From positions 1 to 35,926 of the forward strand of contig DAIUAM010000031.1 in assembly GCA_036847185.1 (NCBI GenBank): a stretch of DNA of 35,926 nucleotides, read 5' to 3'. The translations under genes were made by a program, and so were the position numbers. The notes under the pieces were generated by a model. It did not search any database. It was not told the origin of the DNA and was given only the letters and a program-made list of their open reading frames with translations. This document shows, in pieces, positions 1 to 8,286 of the stretch. Position 1 is the stretch's first letter. The number at the start of each line of letters is the position of its first letter. Source of the DNA: UBA4738 sp002413305 (lineage in GTDB: Bacteria > Actinomycetota > UBA4738).

Positions 1-6
1 TCACCT

Positions 7-32
7 GGAAGGGGCCCTGCGGGGCCCCTTCC
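7..32. terminator. Strong GC-rich hairpin, probable terminator of the gene left of the window
   Basis: An 11-bp perfect stem (7-17 with 22-32) closes on a four-base loop. The right arm ends in CCTTCC and no long T-run follows, so it may act in either direction. It ends about 145 bases before the multicopper oxidase start. Confidence 0.6.
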
Positions 33-177
33 TCGTTGGGGTGGTGGAGGGGGGCGACGCGGAACATGACCGGGCCGGAAGTCCCTCAAGGACCGGGCCG
101 AACTCCCGGAGAGGCCGCAGCGTCCGGTGCGGAGACTGTCCTTCAGCCCGATCAACGATCTTGTAGGAGGAGCACTC

Positions 178-1260
178 ATGAGCGCAGCACCGCCGAACGT
201 CAACCCCGAGCGGGATCCCGTCTTCCGGGCACTGGTCGCACTGATCGCCATCGGGATGGTGGCGGCCTTCGTCTTCGCCGGCCTGACGAACCGGAACAAG
301 GCCGCCGCGACATCCACCACCAGCCCGAGCGCCTCCAGCTCCATGGGTGGGATGGATATGGGATCGAGCACCGGTTCCACGGGAGGCTCGATGGGCACCA
401 TGACCGCCGACCAGATGGCTGCGGCTCACAAGAAGAGCACGCTGGCCTTCCCCGCGAAGACGGCCGGGCTCGGGGGGCAGCCGCTCTCCTACACCATGGA
501 CCACGGCGTCAAGGTGTTCGACCTGCGGGCGGAGGACGTCCGGTGGGAGGTCTCGCCGGGACAGTTCGTCGACGCCATGGCCTACAACGGCGCGGTCCCC
601 GGACCGCAGATCCGCGTCAACCAGGGCGATTCGATCCGGGTCGTCCTGCACAACGAGATGAAGCAGCCAACGGTCATCCACTGGCACGGCGTGACGGTGC
701 CGAACGCCATGGACGGGGTCCCGTACATCACCCAGGACCCGGTCATGCCGGGCGAGAGCTTCGCCTACGCGTTCCCGATCGTCGACCCACCCGGGACTTA
801 CATGTACCACTCACACTTCAACTCGACCGACCAGGTGGCCAGCGGCCTCTACGGCTCGTTCGTCATCGTGCCGAAGCACGCCACCTGGGACAAGGAGTAC
901 ACGGAGTTCCTGAACGACGGGACCATAGGCTACACGATCAACGGGAAGAGCTTCCCGGCGACGGAGCCCCTGACCGCGAAGCTCGGCCAGAGCCTCCTGA
1001 TCCGGATGGAGAACGTCGGCCAGTTCCTGCACCCGTTCCACCTGCACGGGTACCACTTCACGGTCATGGCCCAGGACGGCGCGCCGCTCCAGCATCCGTA
1101 CTCCGCCGACACCGTCGTGGTGGCCCCCGGCGAGACCTACGACCTCCTGGTCCACGCGGTCTACCCTGGCGTGTGGGCCTTCCACTGCCACATCCTGCCC
1201 CACGTGGAGGGTCCCCAGGGCATGTTCGGGATGGTGACCGCGCTGATCGTGGCGAAGTGA
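178..1260 (+). CDS. Two-domain multicopper oxidase, membrane-anchored
   Basis: A 360-aa copper oxidase, probably extracellular and oxidising phenols, metals or other donors with reduction of O2 to water. The start is ATG 178, which has AGGAGG at 165-170. Residues 15-37 form one membrane anchor or uncleaved signal, followed by a Ser/Thr/Gly linker rich in Met (MGGMDMG near 56-62) that could bind copper. Cupredoxin domain 1 carries HWH (168-170) and HSH (211-213). Domain 2 carries HPFHLH (285-290) and HCHILPH (336-342), with C337 as the type 1 copper cysteine and M349 a possible axial ligand. Domain 1 has no such cysteine, so the type 1 site lies only in domain 2, as in type B two-domain oxidases (laccase/nitrite-reductase ancestors), which work as trimers. 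The true substrate cannot be read from sequence. Confidence 0.9.
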   Translation: MSAAPPNVNPERDPVFRALVALIAIGMVAAFVFAGLTNRNKAAATSTTSPSASSSMGGMDMGSSTGSTGGSMGTMTADQMAAAHKKSTLAFPAKTAGLGGQPLSYTMDHGVKVFDLRAEDVRWEVSPGQFVDAMAYNGAVPGPQIRVNQGDSIRVVLHNEMKQPTVIHWHGVTVPNAMDGVPYITQDPVMPGESFAYAFPIVDPPGTYMYHSHFNSTDQVASGLYGSFVIVPKHATWDKEYTEFLNDGTIGYTINGKSFPATEPLTAKLGQSLLIRMENVGQFLHPFHLHGYHFTVMAQDGAPLQHPYSADTVVVAPGETYDLLVHAVYPGVWAFHCHILPHVEGPQGMFGMVTALIVAK

Positions 1261-1308
1261 CGGAACCGGAGCGGTTCGCGACCGGGAGCGCGGGGCCGAG
1301 CCCGCGCA

Positions 1309-1314
1309 TAGCAT
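1309..1314 (+). promoter_or_regulatory. Candidate leaderless -10 box (TAGCAT) for the acetyltransferase/synthetase gene
   Basis: TAGCAT lies 8 bases before ATG 1323, and no Shine-Dalgarno sequence is visible. The same arrangement recurs at 9599, 18777 and 29943. A transcript starting at the A of ATG is inferred. Confidence 0.4.
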
Positions 1315-1322
1315 TGCCCGAC

Positions 1323-4031
1323 ATGGACCCCGCCTATCCGGCCCACCGTGAGGCCGACGTCGCCCTTCGGGACGGCTCCACGGTGCACGTCCGCCCGGTC
1401 CGCGGTGACGAGGACATCGAACGGATCCTGGTGTTCCTGACCGGCCTGTCCGACGAGTCGCGGTACCTGCGGTTCTTCTCGGGCTACCCGAACCTCCAGG
1501 GGGCGGCCGAGAGCTCCGCGCAGGTCGACCACGTCGACCGGTTCGGCCTGCTGGCGACCGTGGGGACCGAAGGGCGTGTGGTCGGTCATGCGATGTACTA
1601 CCGGACCAAGCCCGGCCGGGCGGAGGTGGCCTTCACCGTCTCCGACGACTACCAGGGCCACGGGCTCGGCACGATCCTGCTCGGCCACCTGGCCGAAGCC
1701 GCCAGCGCGAACGGCATCTCCGTGTTCGAGGCGCAGGTCCTTCCGCAGAACCACCGGATGGTCGAGGTCTTCCGGGAGAGTGGGTTCAGCGTGGCCATGC
1801 GCTCGGAGCCGGGCGCGATCGTCGTCGAGTTCCCGACCTCCTTCTCCCCCGACGCCGCGGAACGGTTCGAGCGCCGCGAGCAGACGTCGGCCGTGGCGGC
1901 CCTCCGGACGTTCCTGGCCCCACGCTCGGTCGCGGTTATCGGTGCGTCCCGCACCCGGGGAACGATCGGCGGCGAGGTCTTCCACAACCTCCTGGCCGGC
2001 GGGTTCAACGGGCCTGTCTACCCGGTGAATCCGCAGGCCGACGTGGTCCAGTCCGTCGTGGCCTACCCGACGGTCGGCGACATCCCGGGCGAGATCGACC
2101 TGGGTGTCGTGGTCGTCCCGGCCGCGCTGGTGGTGCCGGCCGCGCGGGAATGCGGCGAGAAGGGGGTCCGGGCGCTGGTCGTCATCTCCTCCGGCTTCGG
2201 CGAGGTCGGCGATGAGGGCCGCGCGCTGCAGCGGGAGCTGGTCGGGGTCTGCCGCGAGTTCGGCATGCGCCTGATCGGGCCGAACTGCATGGGCATCATG
2301 AACACGGCCGCGGACGTTCGACTCAATGCGACGTTCGGGCCCTCCTTCCCCCCGCACGGACGGGTCGGGTTCATGTCCCAGAGCGGCGCACTGGGGCTGG
2401 CCGTCATCGACCGGACCCAGGCGCTGGGCCTTGGCATCTCGTCCTTCGTGTCGGTGGGGAACAAGGCCGACATCTCGGGCAACGACCTCCTCCACTACTG
2501 GGAGGAGGACGAAGACACCGACCTCATCCTGCTGTACCTGGAATCTTTCGGGAACCCGCGCCGCTTCGCTCGTATCACCCGGCGGGTCGGGCGTTCGAAA
2601 CCGATCGTGGCCGTGAAGAGCGGCCGGTCGGCCGCCGGGGTGCGAGCCACGTCGTCGCACACCGGCGCGCTGCTCGCCGCATCGGACGTCACCGTCGACG
2701 CGCTGTTCCGCCAGGCCGGGGTGATCCGCACCGACACGCTGGCCGAGCTGTTCGACGTTGCATCCCTGCTGGCGAACCAGCCACCGCCGGCCGGTCCGCG
2801 CGTCGGCATCGTGACGAACGCGGGCGGCTTGGGCATCCTGTGCGCCGACGCATGCGAGGCGGACGGCCTCCAGGTCGCCCCCCTGCCGGAGCGCGTGACG
2901 CGACGCCTGGCCGAGTTCCTCCCGGCCGAGGCGTCGCTGGCGAACCCCGTCGACATGATCGCCTCCGCCAGCGACGAAGACTACCGGCGAACGATCGAGC
3001 TGCTCGTCGAGGAGGGTGGCGTCGACGCGCTGATCGTGATCTTCATCCCGCCCCTGGTGACCAGAGCGGAGGACGTGGCCCGGGCGATCCGCGTCGGCGC
3101 CGGCAGCCTCCGCCGGCCCGTCCCACTCCTGACGGTCTTCATGTCGGCGCGCGGGGTGCCCGACGAGCTGCGCGGCGAAGGGGTTCGGATCCCCTCGTTC
3201 GCGTTCCCCGAGGAGGCGGCCCGGGTCCTTGCGCACGCGGTTCGCTACGGGCAGTGGCGCGAACGGCCGCAGGGTGTCGAAGCCGTGTTCCCCGAAGCCC
3301 GCGGCGACGAGGCCGCAGCCGTCATCTCCGCGGCGCTCGTCGATGGCCCGCGCTGGCTCCACCCGGACGAGGTCGCGACCCTCCTCTCCTGCTACGGCGT
3401 CCCACTGGCGGAATGGCGCCTGGCGGGGTCGCCCGCGGAGGCGGGTGAGGCGGCCGAGGCGATCGGCGGGCCGGTCGCGGTGAAGGCCGTGGCTCCCAAG
3501 CTCCTGCACAAGACCGAGGCCCGGGGCGTTCGGCTGAACGTGGACCCGGTGGACGTCGCAGGGGTGGCGGCCGAGATGCGCCACCAGGTGGCCGGGGCGG
3601 GGTTCGAGGTTGAACGGTTCCTGGTCCAGCGGATGGTTCCGTCCGGCGTGGAGATGCTGGTGGGCATGGTGCACGATCCCTCGTTCGGACCCGTGGTCGC
3701 CGTCGGTGCCGGCGGGACGGCTGTGGAACTGCTGAAAGACGTGGCGGTGCGGATCACGCCGCTCACGGATCTGGACGCCCACGAGATGGTCACGTCGCTG
3801 AAGACGTTTCCGCTCCTCACGGGGTACCGGGGCGCCCCCCCGGCCGACGTGGTTGCGCTCGAGGAGGTCGTGCTCCGGATCGGGGCGATGGTGGATGCGC
3901 ACCCGGAGATCGCCGAGCTCGACTGCAACCCGGTGGTCGTCCTCACCGACCGGGCGCTGGTGGTCGACGCCAGGGTCCGGGTCGAGGTCCCGCTCCCGTT
4001 GCTTCCCGTGGCCGCCCGGCGGCCCGCCTAA
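1323..4031 (+). CDS. GNAT acetyltransferase fused to ADP-forming acyl-CoA synthetase (Pat-like, type II)
   Basis: A 902-aa fusion. The N-terminal GNAT domain (about 1-190) has the acyl-CoA loop QGHGLGT. A CoA-binding Rossmann domain follows (SVAVIGAS), then the succinyl-CoA-ligase-like domains with the conserved histidine in SSHTGAL, and a C-terminal ATP-grasp domain (VAVKAVAPKLLHKTEA). This order, GNAT first, is typical of actinobacterial protein lysine acetyltransferases that acetylate and switch off acyl-CoA synthetases. The synthetase half may serve as an acyl-CoA or regulatory module; whether it is catalytic is not settled by sequence alone. An alternative start, GTG 1257, overlaps the oxidase stop in a GTGA and would give 924 aa. 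I prefer ATG 1323 because homology begins just after it and a -10 box sits at the right distance. Co-transcription with the oxidase is possible. Confidence 0.88.
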   Translation: MDPAYPAHREADVALRDGSTVHVRPVRGDEDIERILVFLTGLSDESRYLRFFSGYPNLQGAAESSAQVDHVDRFGLLATVGTEGRVVGHAMYYRTKPGRAEVAFTVSDDYQGHGLGTILLGHLAEAASANGISVFEAQVLPQNHRMVEVFRESGFSVAMRSEPGAIVVEFPTSFSPDAAERFERREQTSAVAALRTFLAPRSVAVIGASRTRGTIGGEVFHNLLAGGFNGPVYPVNPQADVVQSVVAYPTVGDIPGEIDLGVVVVPAALVVPAARECGEKGVRALVVISSGFGEVGDEGRALQRELVGVCREFGMRLIGPNCMGIMNTAADVRLNATFGPSFPPHGRVGFMSQSGALGLAVIDRTQALGLGISSFVSVGNKADISGNDLLHYWEEDEDTDLILLYLESFGNPRRFARITRRVGRSKPIVAVKSGRSAAGVRATSSHTGALLAASDVTVDALFRQAGVIRTDTLAELFDVASLLANQPPPAGPRVGIVTNAGGLGILCADACEADGLQVAPLPERVTRRLAEFLPAEASLANPVDMIASASDEDYRRTIELLVEEGGVDALIVIFIPPLVTRAEDVARAIRVGAGSLRRPVPLLTVFMSARGVPDELRGEGVRIPSFAFPEEAARVLAHAVRYGQWRERPQGVEAVFPEARGDEAAAVISAALVDGPRWLHPDEVATLLSCYGVPLAEWRLAGSPAEAGEAAEAIGGPVAVKAVAPKLLHKTEARGVRLNVDPVDVAGVAAEMRHQVAGAGFEVERFLVQRMVPSGVEMLVGMVHDPSFGPVVAVGAGGTAVELLKDVAVRITPLTDLDAHEMVTSLKTFPLLTGYRGAPPADVVALEEVVLRIGAMVDAHPEIAELDCNPVVVLTDRALVVDARVRVEVPLPLLPVAARRPA

Positions 4032-4228
4032 CCCGCAGGGCACCCGTCAGCCTCGATCGAACATCCGGTCCGCGCAGACAGCGGGGCCCTCGCCCTGTTA
4101 GGTTTCTGGTAAGGCCGTGTCGATGCGGCCGCGCGGCGTGACGACCGGGAGAAGGTCCGTCGGGCTTCGTCCCCTCGCCGCCCCGGATCGCATGCCAACT
4201 CGTCATATGGGAAGGGGTCGAGCGGACC

Positions 4229-4414
4229 TTGGCCACAGAGAGCTACACGATCGAGGGAGTCATGAAGCACCGGCCATCGGAGCATCGCCGGCGGGTCGTT
4301 GACAATCGCAAGGAGGCCGTGCGCATCGCGTCCGCGTGGTCGAGCAAGGGGTTCATCACCACGGTGTCCGACGACCAGCAGCGCGTGGTTTCCCGGTACG
4401 AAGCGAAGGAGTAG
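4229..4414 (+). CDS. Small basic hypothetical protein
   Basis: A 61-aa protein if it starts at TTG 4229, or 50 aa from ATG 4262 just after GAGGGAG. The C-terminal half (KEAVRIASAWSSKGFITTV) looks like a compact alpha/beta fold, and the wobble positions are GC-rich as in its neighbours. No family is recognised. It sits 16 bases ahead of the DUF192 lipoprotein gene on the same strand and may share its transcript. The start is uncertain: the first option has a Shine-Dalgarno sequence placed rather far away, the second one rather close. Confidence 0.45.
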   Translation: MATESYTIEGVMKHRPSEHRRRVVDNRKEAVRIASAWSSKGFITTVSDDQQRVVSRYEAKE

Positions 4415-4430
4415 CACCGACCGGGACGTC

Positions 4431-4901
4431 ATGCGGTCGCGACGCGCGGTGACGCCCCTGGCCGGCGCGGCGGTGGCGTTGGCGCTCGTCGCCTGCTCGC
4501 ACGTGGGGACCGCAACGCTTCCGGCCGGGACGGTGCGGATCCCGTCCGCCACCGGGACGCACACGCTGCGCGTCCAGATCGCGGACACCGAGCCGGCCCG
4601 CGAGGCCGGCCTGATGCACCGGACCCGCCTGGCGGCCGGCAGCGGGATGGCCTTCGTCTTCGCGGCACCGTCGACCCGGTCCTTCTGGATGAAGGACACG
4701 GTCATTCCCCTCTCCGCCGCCTTCTGGTCGAAGGGCGGCCGGATCGTGGCCATCCTTGACATGACCCCGTGCCGGCGCGACCCGTGCCCGCTGTACTCCC
4801 CCGGCGCCCGCTACGTCGGCGCCGTGGAGGCGAACCTGGGCTGGTTCGCCTCCCGCGGCATCGGCGTGGGCGATTCGGTCAGCCTGGTGAGGGACCCGTG
4901 A
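4431..4901 (+). CDS. DUF192 family lipoprotein
   Basis: A 156-aa exported protein. A short basic head and hydrophobic stretch end in the lipobox LVAC (Cys 22), so it is probably a lipid-anchored surface protein. The rest matches the DUF192 pattern: EAGLMHRTRL, GMAFVF, FWMKDTVIPLSAAFW, then ILDMTPC and YVGAVEANLGW. DUF192 is a small beta-rich domain of unknown biochemical role, often found as a single secreted domain in bacteria and archaea. Length is normal for the family. The stop overlaps the GTG of the next gene in a GTGA, so the two are very likely translated together. Confidence 0.85.
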   Translation: MRSRRAVTPLAGAAVALALVACSHVGTATLPAGTVRIPSATGTHTLRVQIADTEPAREAGLMHRTRLAAGSGMAFVFAAPSTRSFWMKDTVIPLSAAFWSKGGRIVAILDMTPCRRDPCPLYSPGARYVGAVEANLGWFASRGIGVGDSVSLVRDP

Positions 4902-5203
4902 GCGCCGGCATGCCGTTCGACGCCGGCTGCCTGCTGTGCCGCGCCGAGCGCATCACCCCGTGGCTGTACGAGGACGACGAGTGCTGGGTCGCCGAGTGCC
5001 TGATCTGTTCGACACCCATGATCGTGTGGCGACCCCATGCGCTGCCGGCCGCCGAGCTCGAAACCGCGATGCTGGAGGTGCTCCGAGAGCACGCCGCCGC
5101 GCGATACGGGACGGACGGGTACTGGATCGACGCGGTTAGGCGCCGCATCCCCGACCACTGGCATGCCCACGCCAGGCCGCGGGGCGGGTTCTTCGGCAGG
5201 TAG
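4898..5203 (+). CDS. Small Cys-rich HIT-like protein
   Basis: A 101-aa protein from GTG 4898, overlapping the preceding stop by four bases. It has two CxxC pairs (C11/C14 and C34/C37), able to bind zinc, and a histidine cluster HWHAHARP near residues 86-93 that resembles the HxHxH triad of HIT nucleotide hydrolases. The opening (CLLC, then YEDDECWV) also recalls HIT proteins (CxxC, then EDD). It is shorter than classical HIT enzymes (110-150 aa) and ends right after the histidines. Nucleotide hydrolysis is therefore only a suggestion. A second in-frame start exists at ATG 4910. Confidence 0.65.
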   Translation: MSAGMPFDAGCLLCRAERITPWLYEDDECWVAECLICSTPMIVWRPHALPAAELETAMLEVLREHAAARYGTDGYWIDAVRRRIPDHWHAHARPRGGFFGR

Positions 5204-5248
5204 GCGACGCGAGGCGGAGAGCGAGGCTGGCCCCTCGGGGGGGAACCG

Positions 5249-5458
5249 CTAGGGCCGACGGAGCGAGATGACCATGTTCGCCACCCGGGTGGCCAGGACC
5301 CGCTCCCCCGGCTGGAGGCCGGAGGGGACGCCCTCGGGACCCAGACGGGCGTGCTCGACCGTTCGATCGGGGAAGGCGACAGTGACGTCGTAGTAGGTCG
5401 TTCCATGGAGCCCGAGGGGGATCACGTCCACCACCGTCGCTTCGTGCTCGCCCAGCAT
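5249..5458 (-). CDS. Small hypothetical protein, probably beta-rich
   Basis: A 69-aa protein starting at ATG 5458. Alternating hydrophobic residues (EATVVDVIPLG, YYDVTVAFPD, ERVLATRVANMVI) suggest an all-beta, OB- or SH3-like fold. There are no cysteines, no signal peptide and no recognised family. It lies 66 bases downstream of the intended end of the sulfatase-like gene on the same strand and could be its distal partner. Codon use matches the neighbours. Confidence 0.55.
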   Translation of the reverse strand: MLGEHEATVVDVIPLGLHGTTYYDVTVAFPDRTVEHARLGPEGVPSGLQPGERVLATRVANMVISLRRP

Positions 5459-5462
5459 CGGG

Positions 5463-6722
5463 TCAGCCTAGCCGGTTCTGACGTCGCCCAGGAGCGGCGC
5501 CAGCGCCCCTCCGGACCGCCTCCGCTACCGCAACCCTGCCACCCGGTCGGTCACGTCCTGGAACGCGTACAGGTGCTGGAAGTCCGGGAACACGTAGTTC
5601 CGGTCGGGCAGCGGCGCCAGGCCGGCTGCGAAGTAGTCGTCGAAACAGGACCCGGAAGAGGTTCACGGGCGTGAACGTCGGATAGACGCCGGTGGAGGCC
5701 AGGCCCGGCAGGTCGTAGGCCTCCAGGATGCCGAAGTGCTGCTCCAGGACGGCATCCGGCGAGTCCCCGTGCGCGTCGCGCGTGCCCACGTTGTAGCCCT
5801 CGTCGGACTGCAGGATGATCACGGGCCGCCGGCTGGACGGCACCGCCTGGAGGGTGTCGATCAGGGCCAGCGTCTTCGCGTTCACCGCCTGGAGGTCATC
5901 CGTGTAGGCGCCGGCGGGGCCCCGCTTGGTCGCTTCGGCCGGCCCCCGGAAGTTCCCTTCCGGGTCGAAGACCGATGGCAGGTGCGGCGAGAGGATGTGG
6001 GCGAACACGAAGTCCGGCCCGCCGTCGCCGGCACGCTTCGCCACCTGCTCGAACTGGAACTGGATGCGGAGCCATTCGCGCCGGTCCCACAGGTACTTCC
6101 CGATGGGCTCGTCCGGACCCGGCTCGGGAAGCGCGACGCGCAGTCGGGCAGCGACCTCCTGGACGGTCCCCTGCAGCACGACGTTCTCGTCCGCCTCCGC
6201 CACTCTGGACGTCGCCCCCCACCATGACCCGATGTGGATGTAGCGGTAGCCGTGAGCCTGCAGGAAACTCGGGGCAGCGGCGTGCTGGATCAGGCCCTCG
6301 AGGGGTACCGCCGTGTCCTGTTCGTCCAGCGGCAGCTGAAGAAGGTCCTGGAGATAGTCGAGGTTCAGCGATGAGGCCAGGGACATCGAGGACCGCGCGT
6401 AGTTCGCCGACGGCTGCGCGGGCACCGTGAAGCCTCGGGCCCGCAGGGCGTCCAGGAACGGTTCGTTGTCGAACCCCAGGAGGTCCTTCATCGCCCGGCG
6501 CCCCCCGTAGTCGTCCAGGACGATATAGAAGATGTTCGGCGGACGGGCGGGCACCGAGGGACCCGGCGATCTCGAAGCCCCGGGCGCCCGGGACGCCCGG
6601 GCCACGGGTGTGGTCGGAACCGGGCTCGAAGCCCCCGGCGAGCACGAGCCCGCCACCAAGCCCGCCAGGGCGACCCCGATCGCCCGCCTTGCGGTCGAAC
6701 GGCGCTGACGGGACCGGATCAC
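5463..6722 (-). CDS. Sulfatase/alkaline-phosphatase superfamily lipoprotein, 3' end frameshifted
   Basis: The start is GTG 6722. The N-terminus has a basic head, a hydrophobic segment and Cys in VAGSC, a weak lipobox, then a Ser/Pro-rich linker. The catalytic fold follows: NIFYIVLDDYGG (metal Asp), YARSSMSLASSLN (nucleophile region), FAHILSPHLPSVF (metal His) and VIILQSDEG, where Glu replaces the usual His. This is the secreted sulfatase-like family related to LTA-synthase-type enzymes; substrate unknown. Near 5643-5645 an extra base (AAA on the plus strand) shifts the frame. Without it the protein would continue as LFDDYFAAGLAPLPDRNYV and stop at 5525, which is the usual family ending. As written, the last ~60 residues are an out-of-frame Arg/Pro-rich tail. 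The gene diverges from arsR. Confidence 0.8.
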   Translation of the reverse strand: MIRSRQRRSTARRAIGVALAGLVAGSCSPGASSPVPTTPVARASRAPGASRSPGPSVPARPPNIFYIVLDDYGGRRAMKDLLGFDNEPFLDALRARGFTVPAQPSANYARSSMSLASSLNLDYLQDLLQLPLDEQDTAVPLEGLIQHAAAPSFLQAHGYRYIHIGSWWGATSRVAEADENVVLQGTVQEVAARLRVALPEPGPDEPIGKYLWDRREWLRIQFQFEQVAKRAGDGGPDFVFAHILSPHLPSVFDPEGNFRGPAEATKRGPAGAYTDDLQAVNAKTLALIDTLQAVPSSRRPVIILQSDEGYNVGTRDAHGDSPDAVLEQHFGILEAYDLPGLASTGVYPTFTPVNLFRVLFRRLLRSRPGAAARPELRVPGLPAPVRVPGRDRPGGRVAVAEAVRRGAGAAPGRRQNRLG

Positions 6723-6792
6723 GCAGCCATCGTCCGCTCGCCCGCGACCGGAGGCAAGCGTTGGCCCGGTACGCGGACCGGGGCACCACTCG

Positions 6793-6829
6793 TAGTATAT
6801 TGACAATTGTCGATGTTCAACGGTAGGAT
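6793..6829. promoter_or_regulatory. Divergent promoters overlapping a palindromic ArsR-type operator
   Basis: On the plus strand TTGACA (6800-6805) and TAGGAT (6824-6829), 18 bases apart, form a good housekeeping promoter for arsR. On the minus strand TATACT (complement of 6794-6799) with TTGAAC 15 bases upstream would drive the sulfatase-like gene. A 16-bp palindrome (6799-6814, one mismatched pair, perfect core GACAATTGTC at 6802-6811) sits across both. Repressor binding there would block both promoters. Confidence 0.6.
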
Positions 6830-6868
6830 CCGTATCGACGAGCTTCGATGAAAGGACGAGCCGCGACC

Positions 6869-7243
6869 ATGTCACCAGCCTCGACCGTTCGATCCACCGA
6901 TACGCAGCAGCGGTTGTCGGCCGCGTGCTGTTACCCACTTGCCGCCCCTGAAGTCGGCCGGGACCAGGCGGTAGCGCTCGCGGACCTCTTCAAGGCTCTG
7001 GCGGATCCGAACCGTGTCCGCATCGTCAATCTCCTGGCCAACGCGGATGAGCCCGTGTGCGTGTGCGAGTTCATGGAGCCCCTCGGGCTGGCCCAGCCCA
7101 CCGTGAGCTTCCACCTCGCCAAGCTCCACCGCGCCGGCCTGCTCCGGCGGGAGCAGCGCGGGACGTGGGCGTACTACTCGCTCCATCCCACTGCCCTGGC
7201 CCGCCTGGCCCAGGTCCTCGATCCCGAAGGAGGGACGCCATGA
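6869..7243 (+). CDS. arsR: ArsR/SmtB-family arsenite-responsive repressor
   Basis: A 124-aa winged-helix repressor. It carries the metalloid site in the recognition-helix region, EPVCVCEF (C64 and C66), and a second cysteine pair CC at 20-21, giving three or more thiols for As(III). The helix-turn-helix is GLAQPTVSFHLAKLHRAGLL, and the wing is GTWAYYSLHP. This matches actinobacterial ArsR proteins that pair with arsenite methyltransferases. An upstream ATG at 6848 would add seven residues; I chose 6869 because AAAGGA lies before it. The stop overlaps the arsM start in an ATGA, so the two genes form one operon. It probably binds the palindrome at 6799-6814. Confidence 0.9.
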   Translation: MSPASTVRSTDTQQRLSAACCYPLAAPEVGRDQAVALADLFKALADPNRVRIVNLLANADEPVCVCEFMEPLGLAQPTVSFHLAKLHRAGLLRREQRGTWAYYSLHPTALARLAQVLDPEGGTP

Positions 7244-8061
7244 CGAACGACGCAGCCCTGCGCGAAGAGGTCCGCGCCCGGTACGCGGAATCGGCGAAGG
7301 CCGTCGATGCGGGCTCCGGTGCCGCGAATGATTGCTGCCACGCGGGAACGAGCTGCGCCGAGGAGGGCCACGCCTTCGGCCCTGAGCTCTACGAGGCGCT
7401 CGAACGGGAGGGCCTGCCCGGCGCTGCGGTCCTGGCCAGCCTGGGATGCGGCAACCCGACGGCGGTTGCGGAACTGCGCGAAGGCCAGACGGTGCTCGAC
7501 CTCGGCTCCGGGGGCGGGATCGACGTGCTGCTCTCCGCGAAGCGCGTGGGACCGGCCGGGAAGGTGTACGGCCTGGACATGACGGAGGAGATGCTCGCCC
7601 TCGCCCTGAAGAACCGGGAGGAGGCCGGGGCCAGGAACGTCGAGTTCCTCAAGGGCTACATCGAGGACATCCCGCTCCCCGCGGGCACCGTCGACGTGGT
7701 GATCTCCAACTGCGTGATCAACCTGTCCACGGACAAGGGGCGCGTGTTCGCCGAGATGGCCCGGGTGCTCAAGACCGGTGGGCGGATCGGCATCGCCGAC
7801 GTGGTCGCCGGCGACGACCTGACGCCCGAGCAGCGCGCGGAGCGCGGGAGCTACGTCGGCTGCATCGCCGGTGCCCTCTCCTTCGCGGAGTACGCGGAAG
7901 GGCTCAAGGTGGCGGGGTTCGTCGACGTCTCGATCACCCCGACCCACGAGGCAGCCCCGGGCATGGTCTCCGCGATCGTGAAGGCCACCAGGGGCCCGGA
8001 GGTCATCGCCGACGAAGGACGCCGAACCATGCTCCCCATGGTCCAGGAGCGCTGCTGCTGA
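7240..8061 (+). CDS. arsM: Arsenite S-adenosylmethionine methyltransferase
   Basis: A 273-aa cytosolic enzyme that methylates As(III) with S-adenosylmethionine to mono-, di- and trimethylated forms, which are volatile or excreted. The SAM motif is VLDLGSGGGID. The conserved cysteines needed for arsenic binding are visible: CCHAGTSC near the N-terminus, the one in SNCVINLS and the one in YVGCIAGAL. The protein ends in a Cys-Cys pair, often seen in ArsM. The start ATG 7240 has AAGGAGGG at 7227-7234 and overlaps the arsR stop, so translation is coupled and expression should be arsenite-induced. No arsenite efflux pump or arsenate reductase is present in the window. Confidence 0.95.
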   Translation: MTNDAALREEVRARYAESAKAVDAGSGAANDCCHAGTSCAEEGHAFGPELYEALEREGLPGAAVLASLGCGNPTAVAELREGQTVLDLGSGGGIDVLLSAKRVGPAGKVYGLDMTEEMLALALKNREEAGARNVEFLKGYIEDIPLPAGTVDVVISNCVINLSTDKGRVFAEMARVLKTGGRIGIADVVAGDDLTPEQRAERGSYVGCIAGALSFAEYAEGLKVAGFVDVSITPTHEAAPGMVSAIVKATRGPEVIADEGRRTMLPMVQERCC

Positions 8062-8286
8062 GGGCGCGCCCTGCTCTTGTCACTCTTTCTGGCACCGAAA
8101 GAGCTCCCGGAGTGGACAGGCTCGACATCCATGGGGTATGTTCGGCTCGTCACGACGCGAGATCGAGCCGCAAGGTCCGAAGGAGCGAAGTGATGAGGAA
8201 GGGAGTGGGCCCTCGGGTTCGCTCCCTTTCTCTATGTCTGCCCTTCGTCCACGCCTCCCTCCGGAGCATCTAGGCTCCTGACCGCG
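8062..8286 (+). promoter_or_regulatory. Structured leader region between arsM and the nucleotidyltransferase gene
   Basis: These 225 bases hold several signals in order: a possible -10 (TATGTT near 8138), a 7-bp stem hairpin (8143-8149 with 8164-8170), a strong Shine-Dalgarno AGGAG before ATG 8193, a 26-codon ORF (8193-8273), and inside that ORF a terminator-like hairpin (8197-8230). The arrangement resembles an attenuator, but no known riboswitch or amino-acid-rich leader is recognised. Confidence 0.35.
8197..8230 (+). terminator. Hairpin, possible terminator of arsM or attenuator
   Basis: A 9-bp stem (8197-8205 with 8222-8230, one G-T pair) has a 16-base loop and is followed by TCTATGTCT. 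The short T content makes its strength uncertain. Confidence 0.4.

Noticed and set aside
1161..4043. Long minus-strand open frame of 960 codons opposite the acetyltransferase/synthetase
   Set aside because: Arg/His/Asp/Gly-rich composition with no domain; it is the GC-driven mirror of the real gene on the plus strand.
4032..4228. A gene or tRNA in the gap after the synthetase
   Set aside because: A weak TAGGTT box and a short imperfect hairpin are present, but no coding frame with proper bias and no cloverleaf can be drawn.
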